Below, piece after piece: positions 49,486 through 60,312 of a stretch of DNA of 64,000 nucleotides. Below the pieces are notes generated by a model. The model was not told the DNA's origin. It made no database searches and saw nothing but the letters and a program-made list of their open reading frames with translations. Position numbers and translations under genes: made by a program. Source of the DNA: Pseudeuparius sepicola (taxonomy: Eukaryota > Arthropoda > Insecta > Coleoptera > Anthribidae); the NCBI GenBank assembly GCA_963920635.1, contig OY987301.1:23044501-23108500 (forward strand). Reading direction: 5' to 3'. Each line of letters begins with the position of its first letter. The first letter of the stretch is position 1.

Positions 49486-49678
49486 TTATTGATTTTCAAT
49501 TTAATATTGAATATTCCCAATTTGAAATTGTTTATTCTCAATTTGATATTGACTATTCCCAATTTGAACTTGTCTATTCCCAATTTGAAATTGATTAATC
49601 CCAATTTGAAGTTGACTATTCTCAATTTGAAGTTGTTTAGTCCCAATTTGAAATTGATTATTCCCAATTTGAAGTTGA
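49486..49678. repeat. 21-bp minisatellite, about nine units
   Basis: The unit ATTCCCAATTTGAAATTGACT (21 bases, with variants) repeats about nine times without length change. Because 21 is a multiple of three, frames stay open on both strands: the plus strand reads a heptad like IPNLKLT, the minus strand one like NFKLGIV. Each unit contains the near-palindrome caatttgaaattg. No signal suggests that either frame is a gene. Confidence 0.85.
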
Positions 49679-51265
49679 AAAGGTATAGTTGGTGGTGGGC
49701 TTGGTAATAATAATTTTAATGCTTCGGTCAATCGAAACTGAAATAACAGTAACGAACGAAAATAAATTCCCGAGAGAGCAGTGGTGAGGTATAAAAAAAC
49801 GCCCCGGAGACCTCATGCTTTACAAATACAAGAAGTCGAAGTCGTTTCTTATTTTACGAGTTAACGAAAATATCCGGAATATCGCACGTGACTATAGTCA
49901 CTGTTTTAATGAATTCTGCAGATGCCAAAACCGCGATCCAAACGTATAGTATTCACGCTACTATTTTTAATTTTTGCTGATAGAGCAAAAAGTTTTATAT
50001 AAAAGTTGAAAGACAACCAGCAGGCTTTAGAAAGGTAAGCTTGCTCTAAGTATATTTGTAGATATTTTGAAAGAGATAATTTTTCTGCTTACCCAAGAAA
50101 TCGTGCGCATAAGGGAATTTTGGAGGAAACCTCATTTGGTGTAGACATTGCAGGTAGGTACCTTTTTGTAATATTATAGTAAATTTTTATTTGGAAAACA
50201 TTTTCAGGAATATAAAAATTATATCTATATATTTAGAATAGGTGAAACGACTCTCGTAAAATAAGAAAAAAAATCGAGTTGATATTTCATGTTCCATAAC
50301 ATCAATATTAATTTTGAGATATTTTTTAAAATAATAAACGACACTTTATCAGGAAAGCAGTGCACAGCTGCATAGCCATCTGTTTTTGTTGTTTCACTAG
50401 TTTTGTATAGTCGTTATTTGAACTGGAGAACTAAAATAAACAATTCGTTCGTTTGTAGACTGCGTTAATTCAATATATTGTAATTAAAAGCAAATTCCAG
50501 GATTTTAACAATATTATCTCAAGGTATTTATCGAGAGTTAAAGTTTTCCTTTATTTTGAAAAGTTTTTGTTAGACAGTTGAAATTTAATATCAGAGAGTT
50601 GCTCATTGTGTTTGTTCCAGCCCCAAGGAGTTACTTTTGATATTAAGGGGACCTATAATATGTAAACTTTTACACAAAGAAAAGGTATCAAATATGCTTA
50701 ATTAATAATATTTACGTCCTACGTTGGAAGGTAAAACTTTCAATTTTATGGTAAAGTTTAAAAGTGCGATTAAAAATAAATTACTTTCCAGATATGTGTA
50801 GATATAGTATCTAAGATATGAACCTTTGTATGTATCTGGAAATTGGCATAGTAGGCATTGGATTTCGTAGTAATACTAAGAGGTCATTTTTGCTCAGAAA
50901 ATGCAGTTTATCAGACTCGACAATTAAAAAATAATCCGGGTCAAAGCGCACAATTAATAAACATTTTACAGTGTGACCCGACAACAAAAATGGGGCACAC
51001 TGTATGTTCTCCAAACTTGAACGATCTATTGAAATATTTATTTTTGTGCCATTTTTTAATATTATTTATATATTTTTTCAATATATTAATAACTTGTAAA
51101 TTGCTAAAAAACTGTTTTATTTCACGAATATTAATTTATATTTATTTCAAGACTATGTCGTCTTAAAAAAATTGAAATAATATTAACAAATTTTATGTAT
51201 CTCTATAATAAAGAGCTCAAGAACAAATTATACCTACTACAGAGGCAGGTATGTACCTACTTATG
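49679..51265. other. unassigned stretch with a TATA-like motif
   Basis: GTATAAAAAAAC at about 49789-49800, followed by a GC-richer stretch to about 49860, is promoter-like, but no exon follows that I can support. A frame on each strand around 50811-51166 shows nothing recognisable. Confidence 0.35.
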
Positions 51266-51267
51266 TA

Positions 51268-52227
51268 CAGGGTTATGCACATAACATTTTACCCCCTTAA
51301 CTCTTTTATTTTTCGTGATAGAAAAAAATGGTAAATAGAAAAGTTGTAGGGAATTTTATTGTGAGTTTAAGGAGCATATCAGATCTGCCGATATACAGGG
51401 TATTGTCAAGATACAAACCAAACTTATGTTTTTTTTAAATATAACACCCTGTATGTTATTGTTTTTTCAAATCTATTCTTCATTCCGATTCCAACGATAT
51501 ATATATGTCATATGTTTGGTTTAATGGTTTACTCGCAATTTGCTTTTAAATACTAAATTATCATATACCTATTAGTTAAATGTCCAGATTGCCATGAAAT
51601 AATAAACTGTCATGATAACAAAAGTTTGACATTTCAAAGAACAAACGATATCAACCTATTAAAATAGAAGATAACTGAAGAAATCCGACTCCTCAATGAA
51701 TCCGGCTCAGTAATAAATTTTAAGGGAAGCCTAGTTAAGCGATATAATCTCTGTCTTGCGCAGGATGGAGGCGTCATCGATCATCTTTTATAGTGTAGGT
51801 GCTAACTTCATAGTAGTTTAATATAGGTCTAATTCATCAATAAATCTGGTTTGTTTTTGTGTTTATTATTTTTTATTTATTGCAAGAAACTACAAAACTA
51901 AACCTAATGATTTACAACTGTCAAATGTCAAACTTTTGTTATGACAGCAAATTCCAAGTAAACCATTGAACCAAACATATTACATATACATATCGTTGGA
52001 ATCGGAATGAAGAATATATTTGAAAAAAAAAACCAACAATATACAGGGTGTTCTATTTAAAAAAACATAGGTTTGGTTTGTATCTTGACAACACCCTGTA
52101 TATCGGCAGATCTGATATGCTCTTTAAACTCGCAAGAAAATTCCGTACAACTTTTCTATTTACCATTTCTTTCTATCACGAAAAATAAAAGAGTTAAGGG
52201 GGGTAAAATGTTATGTGCATAACCCTG
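51268..52227. mobile_element. 960-bp palindromic Tc1/mariner-type element
   Basis: The ends read TA-CAGGGTTATGCACATAAC (51266) and its complement GTTATGTGCATAACCCTG-TA (to 52229). The inverted arms are near-perfect for more than 250 bases each, including further internal CAGGGT/ACCCTG pairs (near 51395, 51446, 52045 and 52094). This suggests that one palindromic element lies within another. There is no transposase frame. Confidence 0.85.
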
Positions 52228-52583
52228 TACAGGGGTAGGTATTCACCTAATATGGAACCCTTCCCTGGTAAGTAGGTAAATGCAAAAGTTGCAGAAAAAT
52301 TTCCTATGAATTTAACGTGACTATCAGGGGCAACATTATACAGGATATACATGTGATCTTGAAACTTTCAGTGTTTCATTTTCACAATAATGGTCATCAA
52401 AAATGCAAAATGTTTTCAGAGGTAAAGAAATAAGAAAGTTATGGAAAAACATTCTTCGTATATATAATGTACGATTGAGTTCAGCACCTTAATCAGTCAA
52501 TTTTAGCCTAGCTCTAGCACCGAATACGTATATCCAAAGAAGGCTCACTTGCCGGATACGGCCCAGGCATAGTCCGACCGCCG

Positions 52584-53207
52584 TCACCCCTGAAAGATAC
52601 AGTTCATCACCGAGAACAAAGTGCCGCGCCAGGTGACCCTTCTATGGTTATCAACAGTCGGTGGCTCTAGGCCGTGCATGAAACTGTACAAAATACGACA
52701 CATTATATGATTCAGATATGATACCGGCCCAGCGCCAAAATTGCGCCGTATGTCCCGGCCAAATTGTTGCCTCGCACCCGATCGCCTCCACACCAGGTGA
52801 GCCCCCGCCTGATATTTACCGCGATCGGAATCAACAGTGCCGCCGCGCCCCTCTCCTTGGGGGGGGGGAGGGTGCGCCACGTGGCGCGCGCCGCGACGCC
52901 TGCCGCGCGCCTCCACAGCGCCGCCCGCGGCCCCCCCCAGTACCAGCGCGCCAGCTGCTCGGTCCGCACTCGCGCGATGTGACCGGCCACCCGGCGCCCT
53001 CCCGCCGATTCCGCAGGGTCGGTCGGCCGCCGACGCGACGCGGGCGATGTGAAGAGGACCGCGAACGGTCGCGACGGACACCGCGCGGGCAACAGGTGAT
53101 GGTGTGTTTCGGGTGACTGGGCGCACGGAGCCGCCACACTGGTTGGTTTTGGTGGACGTGGTGCGAGCGGTGGCGGGGTGGTGCGGTGTGGGTGGACGTC
53201 GTGGCAC
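52584..53207. other. CpG island, possible promoter or first exon
   Basis: This is the strongest GC and CpG island in the window, with its core at about 52740-53170. Long frames are open on both strands (minus 207, 141 and 137 codons; plus 132 codons), rich in P, R, A and G, as any GC-rich DNA with few stops would give. A weak coding hint lies at about 52597-52632 on the plus strand: FITENKVPRQ followed by a GT donor (cag|gtgacc). Insect CpG islands often mark promoters of developmental or housekeeping genes. I cannot name a gene, and the strand is uncertain. Confidence 0.35.
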
Positions 53208-53638
53208 TTGCTTTCGATCGGTCGATCACCGGCAACAATTTCATTTGAACTTGGTGGAAGTTCTCACACTCCTATATCCTATACATGCAGCCGACGGAAT
53301 AAGGCTTATCTTAGGGTTCTCTATACTGAAACAGTCTCTGCAGTACCATGTGGTCATGGTAGTTTTGGCTTGCATATGCGAAATATACATTCCCATTGAT
53401 TTATAAACTTGCAAAAATCAGCTGTTGCTGTTATCATCACTTATGATCAGCTGTTTTCCCTGAAAGCAAAAGAAAGCAACAATTGAATTTGTTGAAGTTG
53501 GGTTGGCATGGGTTGGCATGAATTACTTCATTTGATTTACCTAATTCATTGGATTAGTTCACGAATTAATTAAAATTATTTATTTTAAGTCCTGAATTAA
53601 TTTTTTTAATAAAGTACCTGCACCCGAGCCTGCACCTA

Positions 53639-54894
53639 CAGGGTGTATACTTTTAAGTGTATACAAATCGATAAAAAATGTATTTTGTGAGATATTTTCA
53701 AAAACCTTTTATTGTTCGAAAGGTCTTCAAAAACCGCTTCTTTTGACCTTCCTGCCATTTTCAAGATGCAAATCCAGGGCCGGCTGCGATTTTTTTATAC
53801 CCCCGATTTTCGCGAAAACCTTTTAGCGATATTTTTATTTAAAATCTGACCCCACAGCGTTAATCAGAACATCACAAAACCCTTATATACCAAATTCGAA
53901 TAAAAAATATACAGGGAGTTCCATTATGCAGGGTGTCAAAGTTGAGCAAAATAGGAATTTTAAAGGCATCTGCCAAGTCAAGTGTGCCACGGAATCCCCT
54001 CAAAACAGTTGAATGGTCAACAGGACCACTCAAGTTGTTGGTGTGCAAAGGTCCAATACGAAATATACAGAGTGCTCTTATCTGTGCCATCTCAAATTAC
54101 TGAATTTTTTGTAACTTTATACGGGTCAAAAATCGAGTATATCAAAACCGCTCCACATACTATAAACGAACTAAATCTAAAAAATACAGAAGTCTGCCAG
54201 TCGGTAAGTCCATATCAGTTAAGGTGGCTGGTGTTGCACAACAGGAAACGCACAGAAAATGTATCATCTTAGACAGTGACTTTGTTGAGAAAGGCCCAAT
54301 AATTTAAATTGTTTTTATTTGTTGGTTGGCATTTTGTAAAGAAATAAATTACTTTTGTGTTTATTAATATTTTTTCAATGATTCCAGAGCACTCCTGATT
54401 AGTATAAAGTTTCATAAAAATTCAGAATTTTGAGATGGCTCAGAGAAAAATACCCTGTATATTTTTGTAGTAACTCTTTTCACAACAACATTTTGAGTGG
54501 TCCTGTTGACCATGCAACTGTTTTGAAAGGATTCCATGGCACACTTGGCTCGCCAGATGTCTTTAAAATTCCTATTTTCCTCAACACGGTGTAGAACCGA
54601 ACACCTCTACATTTTTTGTTCAAATTTAGTATATTATTATGTAGGTTTTGGGGTGTCCTGATTAACGCTGTTGTGTCAGCTTTTAAATAAAAAAATCGCT
54701 AAATGGTTTTTGTGAAAATCGGGGTATAAAAAAAATCGTAGCCGTCCCTGGATTTGCATTTTGACAAAAGTAAAAACGTCAAAAGAAGCGTTTTTTTAAG
54801 ACCGTTCGAACAAAAAAAAAGTTTTTTGAAAATAAGTATCTCACAAAATACATTTTTTATCGATTTGTATATACACTTAAAAGTAGACACCCTG
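53639..54894. mobile_element. palindromic Tc1/mariner-type element, copy 2
   Basis: The ends read TA-CAGGGTGTATACTTTTAAG (53637) and CTTAAAAGTAGACACCCTG-TA (to about 54896). Inverted arms around 53720-53850 and 54690-54800 carry the ccagggccggctgcg block also seen in copy 1 (5366-6180). The interior shares ggtggctggtgt and the following 130 bases with copy 1. This copy is complete, so it defines the family as about 1.25 kb long. It has no transposase frame. Confidence 0.8.
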
Positions 54895-55020
54895 TATATT
54901 TTTCTTGATTGGTGGCTACAATCAAACATGGGAATTAGGAGAGTACCTTATTTAAAATTATACTATACTACATTGAAGAAGAAGAGTATATAACGACAAA
55001 ATATCCAAAAAATCCAAAAT

Positions 55021-55072
55021 ACATATTGTCAAACAATTTTAATGACTGCCGTAGCATCTTCAGCAGGGGTCG
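55021..55072 (-). ncRNA. decayed hammerhead-like tail
   Basis: On the minus strand, CTGAAGA is followed by TGCTACGGCAGTCATTAAA. The order recalls box, stem II and GAAA, but the stem is weak and GAAA has become TAAA. It is likely a dead copy of a Penelope-like tail. Confidence 0.25.
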
Positions 55073-55239
55073 GGAGGGTGTTTTATAATGAAAATGTTAA
55101 ACAAAAAATAAAAATATGTACCTACGAGTAATAAGTAAGGAATAAGAGTATTTTATTTTAATTTTTGACTGCGTTTTAATTTAAAAAAAATTATGAATTT
55201 ACGACAAGAATTTAAAAAAAATTGGGCAAATTGGTTTTT

Positions 55240-55700
55240 TCTTTCCGAACACCCTGTATGAGGTAGACATACGAAATCATTTGTAATATTACCTTGGGCA
55301 AGACCTTTTCGATTTGTGAAAAACAATCACAAAATAAGGCCCATGTTTTATACAGGGCACTCCTAAAAGTGCAATTTTTTCGAAATTTGGCCCTATTTTC
55401 TGAACACCCTGTAAGTGCTAGAATATTGAAACTGCGGAAATAGGGATCTGAGCTAAGCTGAATTCGATGGAACTGATTATTTTTTCAAACAAAAAATGCC
55501 TAACACGAATTCGTGATTTTTGGGGTCTTCGTTTGATTGCAGTAGGCCATGGAATGATCGTATATAAAAAAACTGTAGCCCACAAGATAGAGCTCTTTGA
55601 GTACAATATGTTAAAAAAAAATAATTTTGAAAATCGACCAAAAGTTTGAAAAATACGGAATTGTCCGTTTTAAAGTGAAACACACTGTATGTAGTTGAAG
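55240..55700. mobile_element. cluster of Tc1/mariner-type termini
   Basis: CACCCTG-TA (about 55250), TACAGGGC (about 55350), CACCCTG-TA (about 55402) and CACACTG-TA (about 55682) lie close together, so several truncated elements overlap here. No complete unit can be delimited. The open frames of 60-82 codons shadow each other. Confidence 0.4.
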
Positions 55701-57176
55701 GCCTACGTGTCGACTTTTGGCCCACGTACTATATAAAGTTTCTCGTAAGATTGACTAAAATAATTTGGGTTAATCGGAAAATAGCGGACAAGCTCTTGTA
55801 TGTATGTTGTAAGGCGCGGTGGTAGGGTACCCTGGAGCGAATCCTGGATGGAAGCTCACGAAATTCTATCTCGACCATTCTTCAAGATATTAGGTCTGTG
55901 ATATTAGCAAAAACTGAAATTAAATGTAAAATTGGCGAAATGGATTATAGGTACCGAGTAATAATGCAATCAACGTTAGTTATATGTCAAGGGCGTCAAA
56001 AGGGTCCGTAATATTAAACCAATTTCAGGACCTGTAAGTATCTCCCTAAAGGTTATCCACACAAATTTTGCTAAAGCTTTCATCAATGGAGGCAATTATT
56101 TACTGGATCCGTAAACTCGTTCATATAGATGACACAACATGATAAATGGTACCTATGTGTGCTGATTAAATAGCATTTTTGCCCTACTATAAGCTTTAAA
56201 ATCTTTTAATTTTTAAACAATTACAAGGAATATTATTTTAGATACGGATAGTACGTGGTCGATTATCTGAAATGTGTAAATTCCGCTGCTGTAGGTCTGA
56301 TACAACTAGGTACCTACTCGTAGCTCTACTATATGCCTCTGACTATCTGTTTCTCCTTTAATACATGCAATACGGTATACTATGTCTATTTTTTTTATTA
56401 AAAACTAGGAAGTTGAATTGAATTGCCAATTTACTTCACCTGCCATGTGTTCACCCATTTCTCTGAAGCATTTAGAACCTTTTTCTTCTATGTCAATCGT
56501 GGGCAATAATACCTACATAGAAATTTCTTGCGGGAAAAACTTTACCTAATAATTTCCCATATTATGTGAAAATTTAAGACAACTGAAAGCCATTGCGAAA
56601 ATATAAATTCTGAATAAGCAGCGAGTCTTTATCTAGGTTGTGGTAGGTACCTGTAAGGGATTGTGAGTCAATTTAGTATCTATAAGTACTTACCTAGCTT
56701 TGGTTATTCCGTTATCCCTCTTTACTTTTCGATTTAGTTATTCCAATTATCATTTATTTGCTAGGTCCGTATTGAATAAAGGGCTTTAAAAATGTTAATA
56801 TATACAGGACAAAAACAGAGATTTCAGATCTATCCAATTTGAAGAAGAAAATGTGTTAAACTTTATTTATTTAACTTATTCCAACCTCGGGTTCCAACCA
56901 TCTATGCATAGAAATATTACAAACATTTTAATTATTCTACCATAATTGCCAACATCATTACCGCAAAAATTATGGATTCATTATTAAGGGTAATCGTTAC
57001 GTTCAAAAACACAGGCAATGCAATTTAGTGCATGGCTTTTGATTATAGGAATAATATACCTATGATTCGATAAAAAAATTTATCCACCTGGAGAGGGTAT
57101 GACGAGAAAATAATATATAGAAGGTTAATAAAGAAACAGACATTTGCTCGGAATTTTGAAAATTACATTACACATT
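55701..57176. other. unassigned AT-rich stretch
   Basis: No gene or bounded repeat is visible. Confidence 0.45.
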
Positions 57177-57218
57177 ACACAGACCTATATAGCTTCGCGA
57201 AGCTATATAGGTCTGTGT
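57177..57218. repeat. perfect 42-bp palindrome without spacer
   Basis: Bases 57177-57197 are the exact reverse complement of 57198-57218, centred on CTTCG|CGAAG. No spacer and no mismatch is present. It may be a recent fold-back remnant, a hairpin end joined during repair, or an assembly or library artefact. Confidence 0.85.
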
Positions 57219-58673
57219 TATTATAAATGCTTATTCATAGTTTCAACAGAAGTTTCAACAAATTGGAAATGGAATGCATCCATCCAGGATAATTGGCATA
57301 GAAGATGTCAAATACATATGCTGCATTCCGTTCCGACTGGATGCGAATGAACTAGTTTATAACGTTTATATAATTCCTAGAATAGTTCTGAAATTGATGC
57401 AACGCATGCATATATAGGCTCCTAACAACATCTAACATCATCGCAGCTATTAATTCGCAATCATTAAGCTACGTCATTCCCCTCAAGGCGCTTACTTTTA
57501 TTAGATAATATGTTCACTGAACCACAAGCAGAAGTTCGTTGTTTAAAACATTTTTGCAATATTTCCAAGATATTATGATTATCATGGGGGAATTTTTTAA
57601 CAGATCTCGTCTTTGCATACTTGCTTGAGGACTTATTCAGAACTAGTTCATGTTACCAAACTGCAAATAGGATAATTTATAGATATTATACCTACGTTTA
57701 TCTGCACATTACTTTTTGCAACTTGGTTCTTCGTCCTAATAAAATGGTTAAGTGTAAATCCACAACCAAACTTTCAAGGGGAAAAATCAAGCAAGAAAGA
57801 TGTAGCAACATTAATGAACGGTTGGTATTCAGCAAAAAATTCTAACTTGGCAACGCCGCAGACAGAAGCGCACATAATTTAGGGCTGTATACTATGCTTT
57901 GACAGGCTTCATTTGCGATAAAAAAATAGGCTCATTCCATTAAAATTTTTCTGTCGCCGCACTTTTTGGAACATCTTGTATATGCCAGACCAGTTTTAAA
58001 ATGTGCTCCGTCTTGCCTTAATTGGATTCCACAGACCGAAGGGAGTAGTAAATAGACATGCTGTAGAAATGCATGAATACTTAAGTCAGTACAGCCCAGT
58101 AAGTATTTCTTAGGTCTCGGTGATTTATTTACAATAGAATGTAAAAAGTTTGACGCACGAGACGAGAAAAAATACAAACGGCAAAATCATTAATCATAAT
58201 AATGTCAACATCAGGTCTTCAAAGTTTTAGAAGTCGCTGATATCTTTACGACTTTTATATTAGTAATTTATTTTGGTTTTTATATCCTAGAGAAAAAAGA
58301 AAATATTTATTTGTTAAAATGGACAGAGCGAATTGAGCTAGAGGTAGAGGATTTTATTAATATGAAATTCGGGCCGAAGGCGACAATTTTCCAAAATTTC
58401 TGGCTCAAACAATTTAAACGATTGAAAAAATTCGAAGTAACCGAATACGTATGAGCAAAGGACCCACAATCATTTGCATAACGAAGAAGTACTCTCTTTT
58501 CTTTTTTAAAAAGACAAAAATGTTAACAAAGTTATTGTTTAGTTATTCTTAATTTTTATTTGGCTACAATTCACTTATTCGATAACCACACGCACTCATT
58601 ATCCTTAGTGATGCGGAAGTAAGAATTATAGGTAAGTTAGTATCTATAAAATTTTCGTGACTGCCTATAAATT
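57219..58673. other. unassigned AT-rich stretch
   Basis: No feature can be supported. Short open frames near 57621-57845 and 57932-58177 are unrecognised. Confidence 0.45.
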
Positions 58674-58681
58674 GTCATGAC

Positions 58682-59361
58682 TAGGGCTGTTCGATCTCCG
58701 AATTTCAGTATCGGAAATCGATACTGAAAAAGTATCGATAAAATCGATAAATCGATAAAATCGATCTTATCGATAAAATCGATTTTATCGATATAATCGA
58801 TCTTATCGATATAATCGATCTTATCGATAAAATCGATCTTATCGATAAAATCGATCTTATCGATATAATTGATCTTATTGATAAAATCGATATAATCAAT
58901 TTTATTTAAGAAGCTAAACAAAAAAAGGCCGATCGGCTTGCTGCGGACGCGGTCTGGACGCAATGGGTGCAGCAATTTCCTTTATTTTCGCAAACAATTT
59001 CAAAAGATAGATATAATTGGAAAGATCGATAAAATCAAAAATATCGATAAAATCGAAAAGATCGATAAAATCGAAAAGATCGAAAATATCGAAAAAATCG
59101 AAAAGATCGATAAAATCGAAAAGATCGATAAAATCGAAAATATCGATAAAATCGAAAGATCGATAAAATCGAAAAGATCGAAAAGATCGAAAAGATCGAT
59201 AAAATCGAAAAGATCGATAAAATCGAAAAGATCGATAAAATCGATAAGATCGAAAATATCGATAAGATCGATATTTCGATTTATCGAAATTGAATATCGA
59301 GTATCGATAAAATCGATAGTATCGATACTTTCGATTTTATCGATATTTTGTCTCAGGCCTA
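58682..59361. mobile_element. hAT-type element filled with ATCGAT/GATAAAA repeats
   Basis: The ends TAGGGCTG (58682) and CAGGCCTA (59361) are near-complementary and are flanked by the 8-bp duplication GTCATGAC (58674-58681 and 59362-59369). Inside, two blocks of short repeats (about 58735-58905 and 59025-59345) frame a unique centre (about 58906-59020) with GC-rich bases. The left block is made of self-complementary ATCGATAAAATCGAT-type units. The right block is strand-biased (AAAATCGAAAAGATCGAT). Frames open on both strands give long I/D/K or K/I/S repeats and are not genes. Confidence 0.8.
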
Positions 59362-59369
59362 GTCATGAC

Positions 59370-59787
59370 CTTTCAATGGTCCACATTATTATCTAACTTT
59401 TGCATACAACATAGTTTTATGACTAGTGTCACTAATATAAATTTGGTTTCGGGTAACCCCATACAAATTCTTGCTTTTTAAAGCGAGCGTTCAAAAGGTA
59501 GAGGATCTTGTTCATTAAAATTCGCCGCAGCCGAAATTTTTTAGAAATATTGTCATTGTATCATTGTTATGTAACGACGCCCATGGTTACTTACTCATTC
59601 AATTATTCACAAACTTTAGTTTTAGACCGAAGTTAGTTTCTGTGTTCTAACGCACTAAACAAAACTTAGTTAGAAAGGTAAAGTAGGTATAAACGAACTC
59701 ACTTGGAACCGAGTTGGAACACAGTGATATACGGGGCGCGATCTATTTCATAGCATTTACCACGCTCTGCTACTGGAAAAAATATAC
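59370..59787. other. unassigned stretch
   Basis: No repeat or gene is visible between the hAT element and the possible promoter. Confidence 0.45.
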
Positions 59788-59794
59788 CAGACCC

Positions 59795-59835
59795 GTATAA
59801 AATATAAAGGGTTTTATGCGGTCGACGTCGACCTA
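59795..59835 (+). promoter_or_regulatory. possible TATA promoter
   Basis: TATAAAATATAAAGG starts at 59796 after a GC-containing flank. A start site would fall near 59825-59835, within gtcgacctagtcaagg. The next 270 bases have a more balanced composition, like a 5' leader, and end in a good splice acceptor at 60089. Confidence 0.35.
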
Positions 59836-60089
59836 GTCAAGGAGGCAGCCAATAAGAAAGCGAGCGAAGCGATTTGATTGTTCGGCATTTCGGACATCCA
59901 TGGATCAGGTGTCGAAGTCGGCCAGTTAGGCCAGTATAACCAGTGCCGTGTACGGAAATAAGGATTGCGCTTTGTTTTACGGATTTTGGTTTTGTGTATA
60001 GATTTTTTTGTGGTGTTGTTTTGTTTGTAACAAAATTATTGGTTTGCTTTGCTTTGAATTGTTTCAAAGTTTATTTTATTCTTTTTTAG

Positions 60090-60196
60090 AGCATTTAAAT
60101 AAAATTTGTATAATATTATTAAGGGCCGCGCGCCGCCTATGACTCTGTCTTGTTTTACAAAGAAAATGCCGCCCAAGCGTTTTTATGCTGTTCCAA
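60090..60196 (+). CDS. possible 5' exon (start codons, splice acceptor and donor)
   Basis: A strong acceptor (ttattttattcttttttag, ending at 60089) and a donor GTGAGT (from 60197) bound a 107-base exon. It holds two in-frame ATGs, at 60139 and 60166, giving MTLSCFTKK-MPPKRFYAVP before a phase-1 junction. The short KRFYAV piece resembles the start of the hybrid-binding domain of RNase H1-type proteins (FYAV followed by KGR and a Trp). The rest of such a domain would lie in a later exon, which I do not find before 64000. The intron then contains the palindromic element 60313-61410. Identity is a guess; the exon structure is the firmer part. Confidence 0.3.
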
Positions 60197-60312
60197 GTGA
60201 GTTTATTTATACCATACTTACCTATTTATTTTGTTTTGGCATACAAGGCACGTCTCTCCTTCACATATTTTTTTTTGTGGTAGAATGGATAATTTAATTT
60301 AATTTAGCTATA

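Noticed and set aside
49480..49731. Three open frames over the 21-bp array as a repeat protein
   Set aside because: Period 21 keeps any frame open. There is no start context or promoter and both strands are equally open.
52584..53207. 207-codon minus-strand frame as a gene
   Set aside because: It lies in a CpG island where several frames on both strands are open. The translation is low-complexity (P, R, A, G) and matches no family I know.
58637..59396. Open frames of 112 and 152 codons over the GATA-rich element
   Set aside because: They are translations of ATCGAT/GATAAAA microsatellite inside a hAT element and give simple I/D/K repeats.
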